From the NCBI RefSeq assembly GCF_009831625.1, contig NZ_WUUS01000008.1, positions 62,001 through 126,000 of the forward strand: a stretch of DNA of 64,000 nucleotides, written 5' to 3'. The stretch comes from Halobaculum saliterrae. Its GTDB lineage: Archaea; Halobacteriota; Halobacteria; Halobacteriales; Haloferacaceae. The notes beneath the pieces were generated by a model. The model did no database searches. It was not told the DNA's origin and worked only from the letters and a program-made list of their open reading frames with translations. Made by a program: the position numbers and the translations under genes. Shown in pieces: positions 16,197-24,428 of the stretch; position 1 is the stretch's first letter, and each line of letters opens with the position of its first letter.

Positions 16197-16428
16197 TCGT
16201 CGTCGCCGCGACGCGCGTCCCCCGCTCACCGTCTTCCGTTCCACGTCCTCCGCCCCCCGCCCTCTGTGTCCCCTCCTCCGTCGCCGCCGTCTGCGTCCAC
16301 GGCGCCGCCGACAGGACGCGTCCGACACGCGTGGATCCGGTTGCCGTGAACGAGACTCCACGGCGACCGGCGGCGCCGCCGCTGGCGACGTGATGACAAA
16401 GGAGTGATCGCGAGATCCAGCGGCCGGC

Positions 16429-17208
16429 TTACAGTTCGTCCTCGAAGTCCTCGAGGGCGTAGCCGGGTTCGGCGCCGCGGCGGTCGAGCGTCTCGTTGGC
16501 CAGCAGCCAGTAGACGACCGACAGGGCGCGGCGACCCTTGTTGTTCGTCGGGATGACGAGGTCGACGTTGCTCACCTGGTTGTTCGAGTCGCACATCGCG
16601 ATGACGGGGATGCCGACCGTGATGGCCTCCTTGACCGCCTGCGCGTCGCCGATGGGGTCGGTGACGACCACCACGTCCGGCTCGATGTAGCCGGCGTACT
16701 CGGGGTTCGTCAGCGTCCCCGGGATGAAGCGCCCGGTGCGGGCGCGCGCCCCGATGGCGTCGGCGAACTTCTCGGCCGGGAAGCGGCCGTACTGGCGCGA
16801 GGAGGTGACGAGCACCTGCTCGGGGTCGTAGTTGGCCAGGAACGAGGCCGCCGTCCGGATGCGGCCGTCCGTCTCGCTCACGTCGAGCACGTACAGGCCG
16901 TCGTCGCGGACGCGGTGGATGAACCGCTCCATGTCCTTGGTCTTCTGCTGGGTCCCGATGTGGACCCCGGCGGAGAGGTAGTCCTCGACCGGGATGAGGA
17001 GGTCCGCCTCGTCGTCGGGCATGACGTCCTCGTCGAAGCGCGGACCCTCGTCCGCCTCCTCGTCGGCGACCGCCTCGGTCGCCTCGGTCTCCTCGGGCTG
17101 TGCCTCAGTCTCGTCGGGCGAATCCTCGGCCGCGGGCTGGGTCTCCTCGACCTCCTCCTCGGCGTCGGCCGCCTCTTCGGTGTCTGCGTCGTTCTCGCTT
17201 TCGCTCAT
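16429..17208 (-). CDS. rps2: 30S ribosomal protein S2
   Basis: Small-subunit ribosomal protein uS2, 259 residues. A Glu/Asp-rich N-terminal extension of about 70 residues, common in haloarchaea, precedes the conserved core: [43 protein letters not shown] and [15 protein letters not shown]. The ATG at 17208 overlaps the TGA of enolase as ATGA, so translation is coupled at the end of a long operon. The much longer open frame to 17817 runs through enolase and is ignored. The 232-bp spacer downstream (16197-16428) is convergent with the STAS-like gene, and I see only pyrimidine-rich sequence in it. Confidence 0.97.
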   Translation of the reverse strand: MSESENDADTEEAADAEEEVEETQPAAEDSPDETEAQPEETEATEAVADEEADEGPRFDEDVMPDDEADLLIPVEDYLSAGVHIGTQQKTKDMERFIHRVRDDGLYVLDVSETDGRIRTAASFLANYDPEQVLVTSSRQYGRFPAEKFADAIGARARTGRFIPGTLTNPEYAGYIEPDVVVVTDPIGDAQAVKEAITVGIPVIAMCDSNNQVSNVDLVIPTNNKGRRALSVVYWLLANETLDRRGAEPGYALEDFEDEL

Positions 17209-18416
17209 ACTGCCTCCTCCGCGATGCGGATGAGTTCGTTCAGCTTTGCGGTGCGCTCGCCGCCGACCGTGCCCGTCTTGATGAACGAGGCGCCGGTCGC
17301 GACGGCGAGGTGTGCGATGGTGGTGTCCTCGGTCTCGCCCGAGCGGTGGGAGACGACCGCGTCCAGCCCGTTGCGCTGGGCCAGCTCCACGGCGTCGAAC
17401 GCGTCCGACAGCGTCCCGATCTGGTTCGGCTTGATCAGGATGCTGTTGGCCGCCCCCTCGTCGATGCCTCGCGAGAGACGCTCGACGTTCGTGACGAACA
17501 GGTCGTCGCCGCAGATCAGCGTGCGGTCGCCCACCCGGTCGGTCAGGTCGGCGAACCCGTCGTAGTCGTCCTCGTCGAGGGGGTCCTCGACGTACGCGAG
17601 GTCGTACTCGTCGACCAGCTCGGCCATGTACTCGACCTGCTCGGTCGAGGTGCGCTCGACGTCCCCGTAGCGGTAGACGCCGGCGTCGGCGTCGTACAGC
17701 TCCGAGGCGGCCACGTCGAGACCGAACCGGATCTCGAAGCCGACCGCGTCCTCGACGCGCGAGGTCGCCTCGTCGACGATCTCGAACGCCTCCGCGTCGG
17801 AGACCGCGGGCGCCCACGCGCCCTCGTCGCCCTTCGCGGCGGCGATGCCGCGGTCGGCGAGTATCTCCGCGACCGCGGCGTGCACGTCGGCGTTCGCGAA
17901 GACCGCCTCCGCGACCGACGGCGCGCCCACGGGCGCCGAGAGGAACTCCTGGATGTGGGTCGCGTCGGCGGCGTGCTCGCCGCCGCCGACGACGTTCCCC
18001 AGCGGGACCGGGAACGACCGGTCAGCGTCACGGAACGTGCCCCCGAGGTGCTGGAACAGCGGCGCGCCCAGCACGTCGGCGCCGGCCTTCGACGCCGCCA
18101 TGCTGATCGCGACCGCGCTGTTCGCGCCGATCTCCGAGAAGTCCTCGGTCCCGTCGGCCGCGTGCAGCGCGGCGTCGACGTCGCGCTGGTTGCCGGCGTG
18201 GACCGAGCCCTCGAGGCGCGGCACCGCGTGCTCGCGGGCGGCCGCGATGGCCTCCATCGGCGGCAGTTCGAGCGCCTCGTACTCCCCCGTCGACGCCCCG
18301 GAGGGCGCCGCCGCGCGGCCGAAGCCGCCCGACTGGGTGAGCACGTCCGCCTCGACGGTCGGGTTGCCCCGCGAGTCGAGCACGCGACGCAGCGACACCG
18401 ACTCGATCAGGGTCAT
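17205..18416 (-). CDS. eno: Enolase
   Basis: Phosphopyruvate hydratase, 403 residues, interconverting 2-phosphoglycerate and phosphoenolpyruvate in glycolysis and gluconeogenesis. The N-terminal [15 protein letters not shown] and [14 protein letters not shown] loops are canonical. The metal site is visible in [10 protein letters not shown] and [10 protein letters not shown], and the catalytic loops in [13 protein letters not shown] and [19 protein letters not shown]. The ATG directly follows the rpoK stop and the TGA overlaps the rps2 ATG by four bases. Placement of eno inside this ribosomal/RNA-polymerase operon is a conserved archaeal arrangement and suggests growth-rate co-regulation. Confidence 0.97.
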   Translation of the reverse strand: MTLIESVSLRRVLDSRGNPTVEADVLTQSGGFGRAAAPSGASTGEYEALELPPMEAIAAAREHAVPRLEGSVHAGNQRDVDAALHAADGTEDFSEIGANSAVAISMAASKAGADVLGAPLFQHLGGTFRDADRSFPVPLGNVVGGGEHAADATHIQEFLSAPVGAPSVAEAVFANADVHAAVAEILADRGIAAAKGDEGAWAPAVSDAEAFEIVDEATSRVEDAVGFEIRFGLDVAASELYDADAGVYRYGDVERTSTEQVEYMAELVDEYDLAYVEDPLDEDDYDGFADLTDRVGDRTLICGDDLFVTNVERLSRGIDEGAANSILIKPNQIGTLSDAFDAVELAQRNGLDAVVSHRSGETEDTTIAHLAVATGASFIKTGTVGGERTAKLNELIRIAEEAV

Positions 18417-18599
18417 CTACTTCCCCTCCCGGCGGACCGTGAACGGAAGCACTCCGGCGTCGTACTCCTCGGCCGCGATGAGGATCGGCTCGGACTGCTC
18501 GCTTTCGATCAGCGCCGGCGCGCCGTACGCCAGCTGCAGCGCTCGCGCGCCCAGGATGCGGGCCTTCTCGTACCGGTTGTACTGTAGGTTCCCGCTCAT
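18417..18599 (-). CDS. rpoK: DNA-directed RNA polymerase subunit K
   Basis: A 60-residue RpoK (Rpb6/omega homolog) that promotes polymerase assembly. [23 protein letters not shown] is the conserved RpoK/omega core, followed by [21 protein letters not shown]. Length is typical of archaea. The ATG overlaps the rpoN TGA as ATGA, and the stop abuts the eno ATG with no spacer. Confidence 0.97.
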   Translation of the reverse strand: MSGNLQYNRYEKARILGARALQLAYGAPALIESEQSEPILIAAEEYDAGVLPFTVRREGK

Positions 18600-18790
18600 T
18601 GGTACGGGGAGACGACGTCGACCAGGTCGGTGTGACTCACCATCATCCGCCGACAGCAGTGGCGGTCCACGCCGAGCTCGTCGAGGACCTTCGACGGGTC
18701 CTCCTCGCCCTCCTTGGCGCGAGCCTTGAACTCCTCCCAGTGTTCACCGATGACGTTGCCGCACGTGAAACACCGGACAGGGATCATCAT
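18596..18790 (-). CDS. rpoN: DNA-directed RNA polymerase subunit N
   Basis: A 64-residue RpoN (Rpb10 homolog), a zinc-binding polymerase assembly subunit. The zinc ligands are plain: CFTCG near the N-terminus and the pair CC in [15 protein letters not shown]. Two consecutive ATGs (18790, 18787) could start it; the first gives [11 protein letters not shown]. It overlaps rpoK by four bases and follows rps9 after a 12-bp gap. Confidence 0.97.
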   Translation of the reverse strand: MMIPVRCFTCGNVIGEHWEEFKARAKEGEEDPSKVLDELGVDRHCCRRMMVSHTDLVDVVSPYQ

Positions 18791-18802
18791 GGGTGGACCA
18801 CC

Positions 18803-19201
18803 TCAGCGGTAGGACTTCTGGTAGCGGGCGCGCGCGCCGGGCCCGCCCCACTTCTTCGGTTCGCTCTGCCGGGAGTCGTTGACCAGCAGGGAGCGGTCGA
18901 ACTCCATGAACGCGTCGCGGAGCTCGGCGTCGTTTCGGTACTGCACCAGTCCGCGCGCGATGGCCGTGCGGACCGCGTCGGCCTGCCCGGCGAAGCCGCC
19001 GCCGTTGACGGTCACGTCGATGTCGACCTCCGCGCGGAGGTCGTCGCCGGCGACGCGGAACGGCTCCAGCATCTTCAGGCGTGCCATCTCCGGTTCGACC
19101 AGCTCGACGGGCTGGGAGTCGATACGCACTCGCCCCTCGCCGTCCGTGACGGTGGCGCGGGCGACGGCGGTCTTCTTCTTTCCGGACGTGTTCGTTACCA
19201 T
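18803..19201 (-). CDS. rps9: 30S ribosomal protein S9
   Basis: Ribosomal protein uS9, 132 residues. The core [21 protein letters not shown] and the basic C-terminal tail [17 protein letters not shown], which reaches the decoding centre, are both intact. The N-terminus [14 protein letters not shown] is typical of archaea. The gene overlaps the end of rpl13 by seven bases, which implies coupled translation. Confidence 0.97.
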   Translation of the reverse strand: MVTNTSGKKKTAVARATVTDGEGRVRIDSQPVELVEPEMARLKMLEPFRVAGDDLRAEVDIDVTVNGGGFAGQADAVRTAIARGLVQYRNDAELRDAFMEFDRSLLVNDSRQSEPKKWGGPGARARYQKSYR

Positions 19202-19662
19202 GTGACGTTGGCCCCCAGGTCCTCGGCGACCTCGCCGAGGGTGGTGAACTTGATGTTCGACAGGCGATCGAGGGAGGTGCCGTCGAGCACCTCCGGCTCC
19301 GGCGCGCCCTCGTCGGGCGAGGTCGTCTCGGACTCGAACGGGTTGCCGATGTACACGCGGACGTTCTCGAACGCCTCGCGACCCTTCGTGGTCTTGTACG
19401 GCAGCATCCCGCGGACCGACCGCTTGAAGATGCGGTCCGGCCGCTTCGGGTAGTACGGGCCCGAGTCGGAGCCGAGGTTCGCGCGCTTGCGGTACTTCTC
19501 GAGCGTCGCCTCGGTGTTGCCGGTGATGACCGTTCGCTCGGCGTTGACGATCGCGACGCGCTCGCCGTCGAGCGCCTTCTGTGCGACCTTCGACGCGACG
19601 CGACCCATGATGGCGTCGCGTCCGTCGACGACGACGTCGGCCTCGAACTCTGCGAGACTCAT
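19195..19662 (-). CDS. rpl13: 50S ribosomal protein L13
   Basis: Ribosomal protein uL13, 155 residues, an early assembly protein. [22 protein letters not shown] is the conserved N-terminal region, with [26 protein letters not shown] and VYIGNPF following. The ATG overlaps the rpl18e TGA as ATGA, and its own TAA lies inside the start of rps9. Confidence 0.97.
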   Translation of the reverse strand: MSLAEFEADVVVDGRDAIMGRVASKVAQKALDGERVAIVNAERTVITGNTEATLEKYRKRANLGSDSGPYYPKRPDRIFKRSVRGMLPYKTTKGREAFENVRVYIGNPFESETTSPDEGAPEPEVLDGTSLDRLSNIKFTTLGEVAEDLGANVTW

Positions 19663-20015
19663 CGGATCACCCGGACGTTCGTCGCTTCGGGGTTGTTCGA
19701 CAGCGCTTCCTCCAGCCGGACGGCGTCGCCGGCCTGGTCGATCTTCGTCTCGGCGGTGCCGGAGAAGTCGACGGCGGCGACGGTGACGTTCTTACGGAGC
19801 ACGCCCGAGCCGAGCACTTTGCCCGGCACGACGACGGTCTCGTCCTCGTTCGCGTACCGCTCGATGCGGCCGAGGTTGACCTCCGCGTGCGTGCGCCGCG
19901 GCTTTTCGAGCCGGTCGGCGACGTCCTGCCAGACGCTGGCATCGGACGACCGCGCGACCGACTTCAATTCGGCGATGAGGTTTTGAAGTCTCGGATTAGT
20001 CTTGCTACTACTCAT
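19659..20015 (-). CDS. rpl18e: 50S ribosomal protein L18e
   Basis: Ribosomal protein L18e (eL18), 118 residues, archaeal/eukaryotic specific. Recognised from [40 protein letters not shown] and [25 protein letters not shown]. It is the first protein gene after tRNA-Leu and, unlike many genes here, has a strong Shine-Dalgarno (GGAGGT, six bases before the ATG) plus a perfect hairpin upstream, suggesting a structured leader that may be regulated or processed. Confidence 0.97.
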   Translation of the reverse strand: MSSSKTNPRLQNLIAELKSVARSSDASVWQDVADRLEKPRRTHAEVNLGRIERYANEDETVVVPGKVLGSGVLRKNVTVAAVDFSGTAETKIDQAGDAVRLEEALSNNPEATNVRVIR

Positions 20016-20021
20016 ACGGAT

Positions 20022-20027
20022 ACCTCC
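20022..20027 (-). promoter_or_regulatory. Strong Shine-Dalgarno of rpl18e
   Basis: On the minus strand GGAGGT sits six bases before the rpl18e ATG at 20015. It fixes that start and shows this transcript has a 5' leader, consistent with co-transcription from tRNA-Leu. Confidence 0.7.
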
Positions 20028-20041
20028 TGAGTGGGAGTTGT

Positions 20042-20064
20042 CGACTCGGTCGGTGACCGAGTCG
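20042..20064 (-). other. Perfect 10-bp hairpin between tRNA-Leu and rpl18e
   Basis: Arms CGACTCGGTC (20042-20051) and GACCGAGTCG (20055-20064) pair perfectly around a 3-nt loop. In transcription order it follows tRNA-Leu by 17 nt and precedes the rpl18e Shine-Dalgarno by 14 nt. It could protect a processed 5' end, act as a processing mark, or serve ribosomal-protein autoregulation. Termination is less likely, since no T-tract follows and a strong ribosome site does. Confidence 0.6.
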
Positions 20065-20081
20065 TCGTGAGAGAACGGGAG

Positions 20082-20166
20082 TGCAGGGGGCAGGATTTGA
20101 ACCTGCGAACCCCTAAAGGACAGCGCCCTGAACGCTGCGCCGTTGGCCAGACTGGGCTACCCCTGC
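20082..20166 (-). tRNA. tRNA-Leu (anticodon CAG)
   Basis: The minus strand folds as a class II tRNA. The acceptor stem GCAGGGG pairs with CCCCTGC, with discriminator A at 20082. The anticodon stem CAGCG/CGCTG encloses loop TTCAGGG with CAG at 20130-20128, reading CUG. The long variable arm typical of Leu follows, then a T-arm with GGTTCAAATCC. No intron is seen and CCA is not encoded. It lies between rpoD and rpl18e inside the ribosomal block. Confidence 0.95.
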
Positions 20167-20194
20167 TCGCGTCCCGTCGTTTGCCGTCCCACCG

Positions 20195-20202
20195 GATAAC
20201 CC
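20195..20202 (-). promoter_or_regulatory. Candidate TATA box of tRNA-Leu
   Basis: Minus-strand GGTTATCC lies about 30 nt upstream of the tRNA 5' end (20166), the spacing expected if transcription starts a few bases before the mature tRNA. It could drive tRNA-Leu and the downstream rpl18e-rps2 run separately from rpoD. Confidence 0.4.
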
Positions 20203-20312
20203 CTTCGGTCCACCCCGTCCGCGCATTGCGGTGACGGCGGATCCGCTGGCCGGTCGGACCCGACGCGGGGACGAACGTTCGGTCGGTGTGGTGGGACGAC
20301 ATCATCTGTTGA

Positions 20313-21062
20313 TTAGACTGCGACCTTGTCTGCCAGTTCGTCCGCGCGGTCACGCAACGACTCGACCGCGCGGAGGGTGAGTTCCTCGACGCTCATCGAC
20401 CCGTCCGTCTCGATGTGGAAGACGAACGCGCCGGGCACGTCCTCGATCTCCAGCTCCTTGCCGGGATAGCGGTTCGTGAGGTCGGAATCGAACTCCTCGG
20501 TGTGGACGAGTTCCCCGTCCTCGGTCTCGATGACGCCGCGGAGGATGTTCGGCTCCTCGTCGTCGAACTCGTCGGCGTCGCCGACGACGGACACGCGCTG
20601 CAGGTGGCGGTAGCCGACGGCCACGCCGCCCTGGTGTTTCGCGTGTTCCTTGCCGGTGTCGAGCACCGCGTCGGCCTCGAACTCCAGCCGCTGTCCCTCC
20701 TTCAGTTCGATGATGGGGACGTTCTCGTCGGCGGGCTGGACGAGGTCGTCGGACGTCTCGATGTCGCCCGAGTACGCCGTCGCCGGCCCCTCGACGTCGA
20801 GCGCGAGGGTGGCGCTCTCGCCGACCTCGTAGTCGTCGAGCGGCGTCGTCAGGGGGACGAGCCCCAGTCGGAGTCCGACCATCTCGTCGAACATCACCGA
20901 CGAGTTCTCGACGAACCGGACGGTGTCGATCGAGAACGTCGGAACCTCCGAGAGGATCGTCCGGCGCAAGCCGTTCGCGACCGCGGGGGTGAGCCCGCGG
21001 ACGAGCAGCCGCGCGGATCGGTCGCCTCGGGTGACTACCTCGACGTCGAAGTCATCCGCCAT
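20313..21062 (-). CDS. rpoD: DNA-directed RNA polymerase subunit D
   Basis: A 249-residue RpoD (Rpb3/alpha-like), the platform subunit dimerising with RpoL during polymerase assembly. The N-terminal [27 protein letters not shown] dimerisation segment and the [24 protein letters not shown] block are diagnostic. The protein contains no cysteine at all, so the Fe-S cluster domain found in some archaeal RpoD subunits cannot bind a cluster here. It follows rps11 by three bases, as in most archaea, and ends 147 bp before tRNA-Leu. Confidence 0.97.
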   Translation of the reverse strand: MADDFDVEVVTRGDRSARLLVRGLTPAVANGLRRTILSEVPTFSIDTVRFVENSSVMFDEMVGLRLGLVPLTTPLDDYEVGESATLALDVEGPATAYSGDIETSDDLVQPADENVPIIELKEGQRLEFEADAVLDTGKEHAKHQGGVAVGYRHLQRVSVVGDADEFDDEEPNILRGVIETEDGELVHTEEFDSDLTNRYPGKELEIEDVPGAFVFHIETDGSMSVEELTLRAVESLRDRADELADKVAV

Positions 21063-21065
21063 GGG

Positions 21066-21461
21066 TTACAGGCGGTTCTTCTTGGGCGCTCGAGTGCCGT
21101 CGTGCGGGATCGGGGTCACGTCCTCGATGCGACCGATCTCGATCCCGGCGCGGGCGAGCGCGCGGATCGTCGGCTGCGCGCCCGGCCCGGGGGACTTCTG
21201 GGCGTTGCCGCCGGGACCGCGGATGCGGACGTGGACGCCCTCGATACCCTGCGCCTTGAGCTGCTCGGCGACGCCCTCGGCCATCTGCATGGCCGCGTAC
21301 GGCGACGCCTCGTCTCGGTTCTGCTTCACCACGGCGCCGCCCGAGGACTTGATCAGCGTCTCCGCCCCGGTGATGTCGGTGACCGTGATGAGCGTGTTGT
21401 TGAACGACGCGAACACGTTCGCGATCGCCCAGCGACTCTCGGTGTTCTCGGATTCGCTCAT
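21066..21461 (-). CDS. rps11: 30S ribosomal protein S11
   Basis: Ribosomal protein uS11, 131 residues, part of the small-subunit platform. Conserved segments are [46 protein letters not shown] and [10 protein letters not shown], with the basic C-terminal [10 protein letters not shown]. Its ATG immediately follows the rps4 stop, and rpoD begins three bases after its TAA, giving the classic rps4-rps11-rpoD order. Confidence 0.97.
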   Translation of the reverse strand: MSESENTESRWAIANVFASFNNTLITVTDITGAETLIKSSGGAVVKQNRDEASPYAAMQMAEGVAEQLKAQGIEGVHVRIRGPGGNAQKSPGPGAQPTIRALARAGIEIGRIEDVTPIPHDGTRAPKKNRL

Positions 21462-21986
21462 TTACTGACCCTCCGCGCGTTCGGGGTGGAGTTCGTCGGC
21501 GAGCGGGGACAGCTCGTCGAAGTCGACGAGGTCCTCCTCGACGGTCTCGACCTTGTACGACGGGCGAGTGACGCGGGCCTCCCCGACGACCACGTGGCCG
21601 TGGAGGATGAATTGCCGCGCCTGCTTCGTCGAGTTACCGACGCCGTTGCGGTACGCGACCGTCTGGAGCCGGCGCTCGAGCACGTCGGTCACGTCGAGCG
21701 ACAGGACGTCCGTGATGGCGTCCGTGTCGTCGAGGATGCCGAGGCGCTGGAGGCGCGCGACGAAGTCGGCGCCGGCCTCGTTGGCCGCCTCGACGTCGCC
21801 CTGCGCCTCGCCGATGAGGCGTCGCGCCTCGCGGCGGTAGCGGCGCAGTTCCGACTGCGCGCGCCACAGCTCCTCCTTGTTCTTCAGGCCGTAGCGGGAG
21901 AGCAGGTCCGACTCCTCGTCGATGCGCTCGCCCTGGTACGGGTGGTTCGGCGTCTCGTAGCGCTTGGTAGAGGTTCCGGTGCTCAT
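21462..21986 (-). CDS. rps4: 30S ribosomal protein S4
   Basis: Ribosomal protein uS4, 174 residues, a primary 16S rRNA-binding protein. Recognised from KRYETPNHPYQGERIDEESDLL, YGLKNKEELWRAQSELRRYRREAR and the S4 RNA-binding domain ARQFILHGHVVVGEARVTRPSY. The ATG overlaps the rps13 TGA as ATGA, and the stop abuts rps11. Confidence 0.97.
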   Translation of the reverse strand: MSTGTSTKRYETPNHPYQGERIDEESDLLSRYGLKNKEELWRAQSELRRYRREARRLIGEAQGDVEAANEAGADFVARLQRLGILDDTDAITDVLSLDVTDVLERRLQTVAYRNGVGNSTKQARQFILHGHVVVGEARVTRPSYKVETVEEDLVDFDELSPLADELHPERAEGQ

Positions 21987-22522
21987 TCGTCGTCATCCTC
22001 CGCGGCGGCCGCTTCCTCCTCGGCCTGCTCCTCGCGGATCTCCTCGACGTTGACCCCGATGGTGCCCTCGGTCCGGCCCGTGGACTTGGTCCGCTGTCCG
22101 CGGACCTTCTGCCCGCGCTTGTGGCGGACACCCTTGTAGGAGTCGATCATCTTCATCCGGTTGATGTCGTGGCGGCGCTTCTCGTTGAGGTCCCCGCCCA
22201 CGATGTGGTCGGTCTCGCCGGTGAAGAAGTCCTTCTGCCGGTTGACCATCCACTCGGGCACGTGCTCCGAGAAGTTCTCGACGACGTCGACGATGGCGTC
22301 GATGTCGTCCTGATCGAGGCGACCGATCGTGGCCGTTCGGTCCACGTCAGCCGTCTCGGCCACCAGGCGCGCCGTGCGCTGGCCGATACCCTTCATGTCA
22401 CTGAGACTGCGCTCGACGGCCTTCGTCCCGTCCAGGTCCGTCTGGCCGATTCGGACGAAGTACTGGAGGTCCTCGTCGTCCTCCTCCGCGTCGGGCGCGT
22501 TCTCTGGTTCTTCTGCACTCAT
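21983..22522 (-). CDS. rps13: 30S ribosomal protein S13
   Basis: Ribosomal protein uS13, 179 residues, contacting the large subunit and P-site tRNA. YFVRIGQTDLDGTKAVERSL and KGIGQRTARLVAE form the helix-two-turn-helix region, and the basic segment SYKGVRHKRGQKVRGQRTKSTGR is conserved. Acidic tails at both ends are a haloarchaeal trait. The ATG at 22522 is chosen over 22579, because the longer frame would run into tRNA-Ser. It follows that tRNA by 18 bp, so both likely share a transcript. Confidence 0.96.
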   Translation of the reverse strand: MSAEEPENAPDAEEDDEDLQYFVRIGQTDLDGTKAVERSLSDMKGIGQRTARLVAETADVDRTATIGRLDQDDIDAIVDVVENFSEHVPEWMVNRQKDFFTGETDHIVGGDLNEKRRHDINRMKMIDSYKGVRHKRGQKVRGQRTKSTGRTEGTIGVNVEEIREEQAEEEAAAAEDDDE

Positions 22523-22540
22523 GTCTTGGTGTGTGGTCAG

Positions 22541-22624
22541 CGTTGCGGCGGGGATTCGAACCCCGGAGGCTTGCGCCACTGAGTTAGCAACCCAGCGCCT
22601 TGGGCCAGGCTTGGCTACCGCAAC
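22541..22624 (-). tRNA. tRNA-Ser (anticodon GCT)
   Basis: The minus strand folds as a class II tRNA. The acceptor stem GTTGCGG pairs with CCGCAAC, with discriminator G at 22541. The anticodon stem CTGGG/CTCAG encloses loop TTGCTAA with GCT at 22588-22586, reading AGC/AGU. A long variable arm and T-loop GGTTCGAATCC follow. No intron; CCA is not encoded. It heads the rps13-rps4-rps11-rpoD operon. Confidence 0.95.
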
Positions 22625-22720
22625 ACCGTGTGCTGTATCGTCGCCTCGCGAGCCATCGCGGCTCCGGACTCGGGACTCGATGCCCCTACAGTGTCTGCGT
22701 TCGGTCTAACTCGGACGCCG

Positions 22721-22729
22721 TACTTAAGC
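22721..22729 (-). promoter_or_regulatory. Candidate promoter for tRNA-Ser and the rps13 operon
   Basis: Minus-strand GCTTAAGTA is a good haloarchaeal TATA box in the 196-bp spacer upstream of tRNA-Ser. It predicts a start near 22698, giving a leader of roughly 70 nt before the tRNA that would be removed by RNase P. Confidence 0.5.
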
Positions 22730-22820
22730 GTCACGAAAGGGAGAACGCCCGTGTGACCTCGTCACGACCGTGTGAACGACGGGCACGGGAACGACGCGGC
22801 AGCGGAGGGCTCCCGGTCGA

Positions 22821-24350
22821 TCAGTTCGCGTCGATGAACTCGAAGCGCGCGCCGCCCGACGCGGACTCAGTCAGCGACACCGTCCAGCCGTGCGCCTCGG
22901 CGATGGTCCGAACGATGCTCAGGCCGAACCCGGTGCCGTCGTCTCGCGAGGAGAAGCCGTGTTCGAACGCGTCCTCGCGGTCCTCGGGCGGCACTCCCGG
23001 TCCGTCGTCGGCGACGGCGAACCCGCCGGGGATCGACTCGACGACGACGTGTACGTCGGCCCCGCCGTGTTCGACCGCGTTGCGAAAGAGGTTCTCCAGC
23101 AACTGGAGCAGACGGCCCATATCCGCCGTGACCGTCGGCGCCTCGGAGGCGTCGAGCGTCGCCTCGGCGGTGTCGACGCTCGACCACGCCTCCGTGGCGA
23201 CCTCCGTCAGGTCGACCGGCTCCGGGTCCTCGACGGCGGTCCCCGTCTGGGCCATCGTCAGCACGTCAGTGACGATCCGGTCCATCCGATCGTGGGCGCG
23301 TCGTGCCTTCTCCAGGTGCTCGTTGTCGCACTCCTCGGCGGCCAGCTCCGCCTGGCCCTTCGCGATCGCCAACGGGTTGCGGAGGTCGTGGCTCACGATC
23401 GCCGCGAACTCCTCCAGGCGATCGTTCTGGCGGCGCAGGTCCTCCTCGACCACCTGTCGCTCCAGCGCCGAGGACACCCACTCGGCCATGAGTTCGACGA
23501 TGGTCACTTGCCACTCCGCGAACGGCTCCGTCCGGGGCTCGAGGTCGTAGAAGCAGAACGTCCCGTACACCGATCCGTTCACCCGGACCGGTGCCCCGAG
23601 GTAACAGGAGATCCCCCAGTCGGCGTTGCCGGCGCGGTCGGCCAGTTCGTCGTCCTCGCTCGTGTCGTTGAGCACGAGCGACTCCTCGGTGACGACGACC
23701 CGCTCGCAGTTGGTCGTCGACAGGTCGACCTCGTCGCCGGCGGCGACGCTGTCGTCGGGCGCGTACACGACCTCGAACACGTATCGGTCGTCCCGGATCC
23801 GTGAGAGCGTCCCGTACTTGGTGTCCAGCATCTCCGACCCGACCTCCAAGAGCCGCGACACGCGTTCCTCGAAGGAGCGGTCGGAGTCGGCGATCGCCTC
23901 GGTGATCGCACGCAGCGTCTCCTCGCGTTCCTCCAGTTCGTTCAGGTGCTGCCGCTCCGCCGTCACGTCGCGGAAGAACACGGACAGTCCGGACTCCGAG
24001 GGGTACGCGCGGACCTCGAACCAGGTGTCGAGCGGCCCGTAGTACTCGTCGAACTCGACCGGCTCCTGCGTCCGCATCGCCTCCCGATACCGCTCGTGGA
24101 ACACGGTGCCGACGATGTCGGGGATCGCCTCCCAGATGTTCACTCCGATGAGGTCGTCCGCGATGGACCCCTCGGCCGCCTCGCGGATCACCTCCCTGCC
24201 GCTCTCGTTGAGATACGTGAACCGCCACTCCTCGTCCACCGCGAAGAACGCGTCCGTCATCCGGTCGAGGAGGGCGGGATCGAGTACCGCGTCCACGTCG
24301 CTCCCCGGCGACGGGGTCTTCCGCGGGGACTGGTCCCCGTCCTCGTTCAT
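22821..24350 (-). CDS. PAS-GAF sensor histidine kinase
   Basis: A 509-residue cytoplasmic sensor kinase. An N-terminal PAS domain (MTDAFFAVDEEWRFTYLNES to FFRDVTAERQ) is followed by a GAF domain with CYLGAPVRVNGSVYGTFCFYD, an H-box FAAIVSHDLRNPLAIAKGQ, and an HATPase with LFRNAVEHG, DDGPGVP and GTGFGLSIV. The architecture fits intracellular signal sensing; the ligand is unknown and no receiver gene is adjacent. The ATG at 24350 (MNEDGDQS) is preferred to the upstream start at 24374 because a TATA-like TTTACGG lies 27 nt before it. Confidence 0.9.
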   Translation of the reverse strand: MNEDGDQSPRKTPSPGSDVDAVLDPALLDRMTDAFFAVDEEWRFTYLNESGREVIREAAEGSIADDLIGVNIWEAIPDIVGTVFHERYREAMRTQEPVEFDEYYGPLDTWFEVRAYPSESGLSVFFRDVTAERQHLNELEEREETLRAITEAIADSDRSFEERVSRLLEVGSEMLDTKYGTLSRIRDDRYVFEVVYAPDDSVAAGDEVDLSTTNCERVVVTEESLVLNDTSEDDELADRAGNADWGISCYLGAPVRVNGSVYGTFCFYDLEPRTEPFAEWQVTIVELMAEWVSSALERQVVEEDLRRQNDRLEEFAAIVSHDLRNPLAIAKGQAELAAEECDNEHLEKARRAHDRMDRIVTDVLTMAQTGTAVEDPEPVDLTEVATEAWSSVDTAEATLDASEAPTVTADMGRLLQLLENLFRNAVEHGGADVHVVVESIPGGFAVADDGPGVPPEDREDAFEHGFSSRDDGTGFGLSIVRTIAEAHGWTVSLTESASGGARFEFIDAN

Positions 24351-24373
24351 TGGTGTATCGGGAACACCTACCA

Positions 24374-24380
24374 CCGTAAA
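24374..24380 (-). promoter_or_regulatory. TATA-like element of the PAS-GAF kinase
   Basis: Minus-strand TTTACGG is centred about 27 nt upstream of the ATG at 24350, consistent with a leaderless transcript and with choosing that start. Confidence 0.4.
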
Positions 24381-24428
24381 CCGTTCGCCACATGTCGGAA
24401 CGAACGACTGTGATCGACCGTTCGGTCG

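Noticed and set aside
20012-20353. 113-residue minus-strand frame over tRNA-Leu
   Set aside because: It overlaps a well-folded tRNA, the end of rpoD and the start of rpl18e, so it is accidental.
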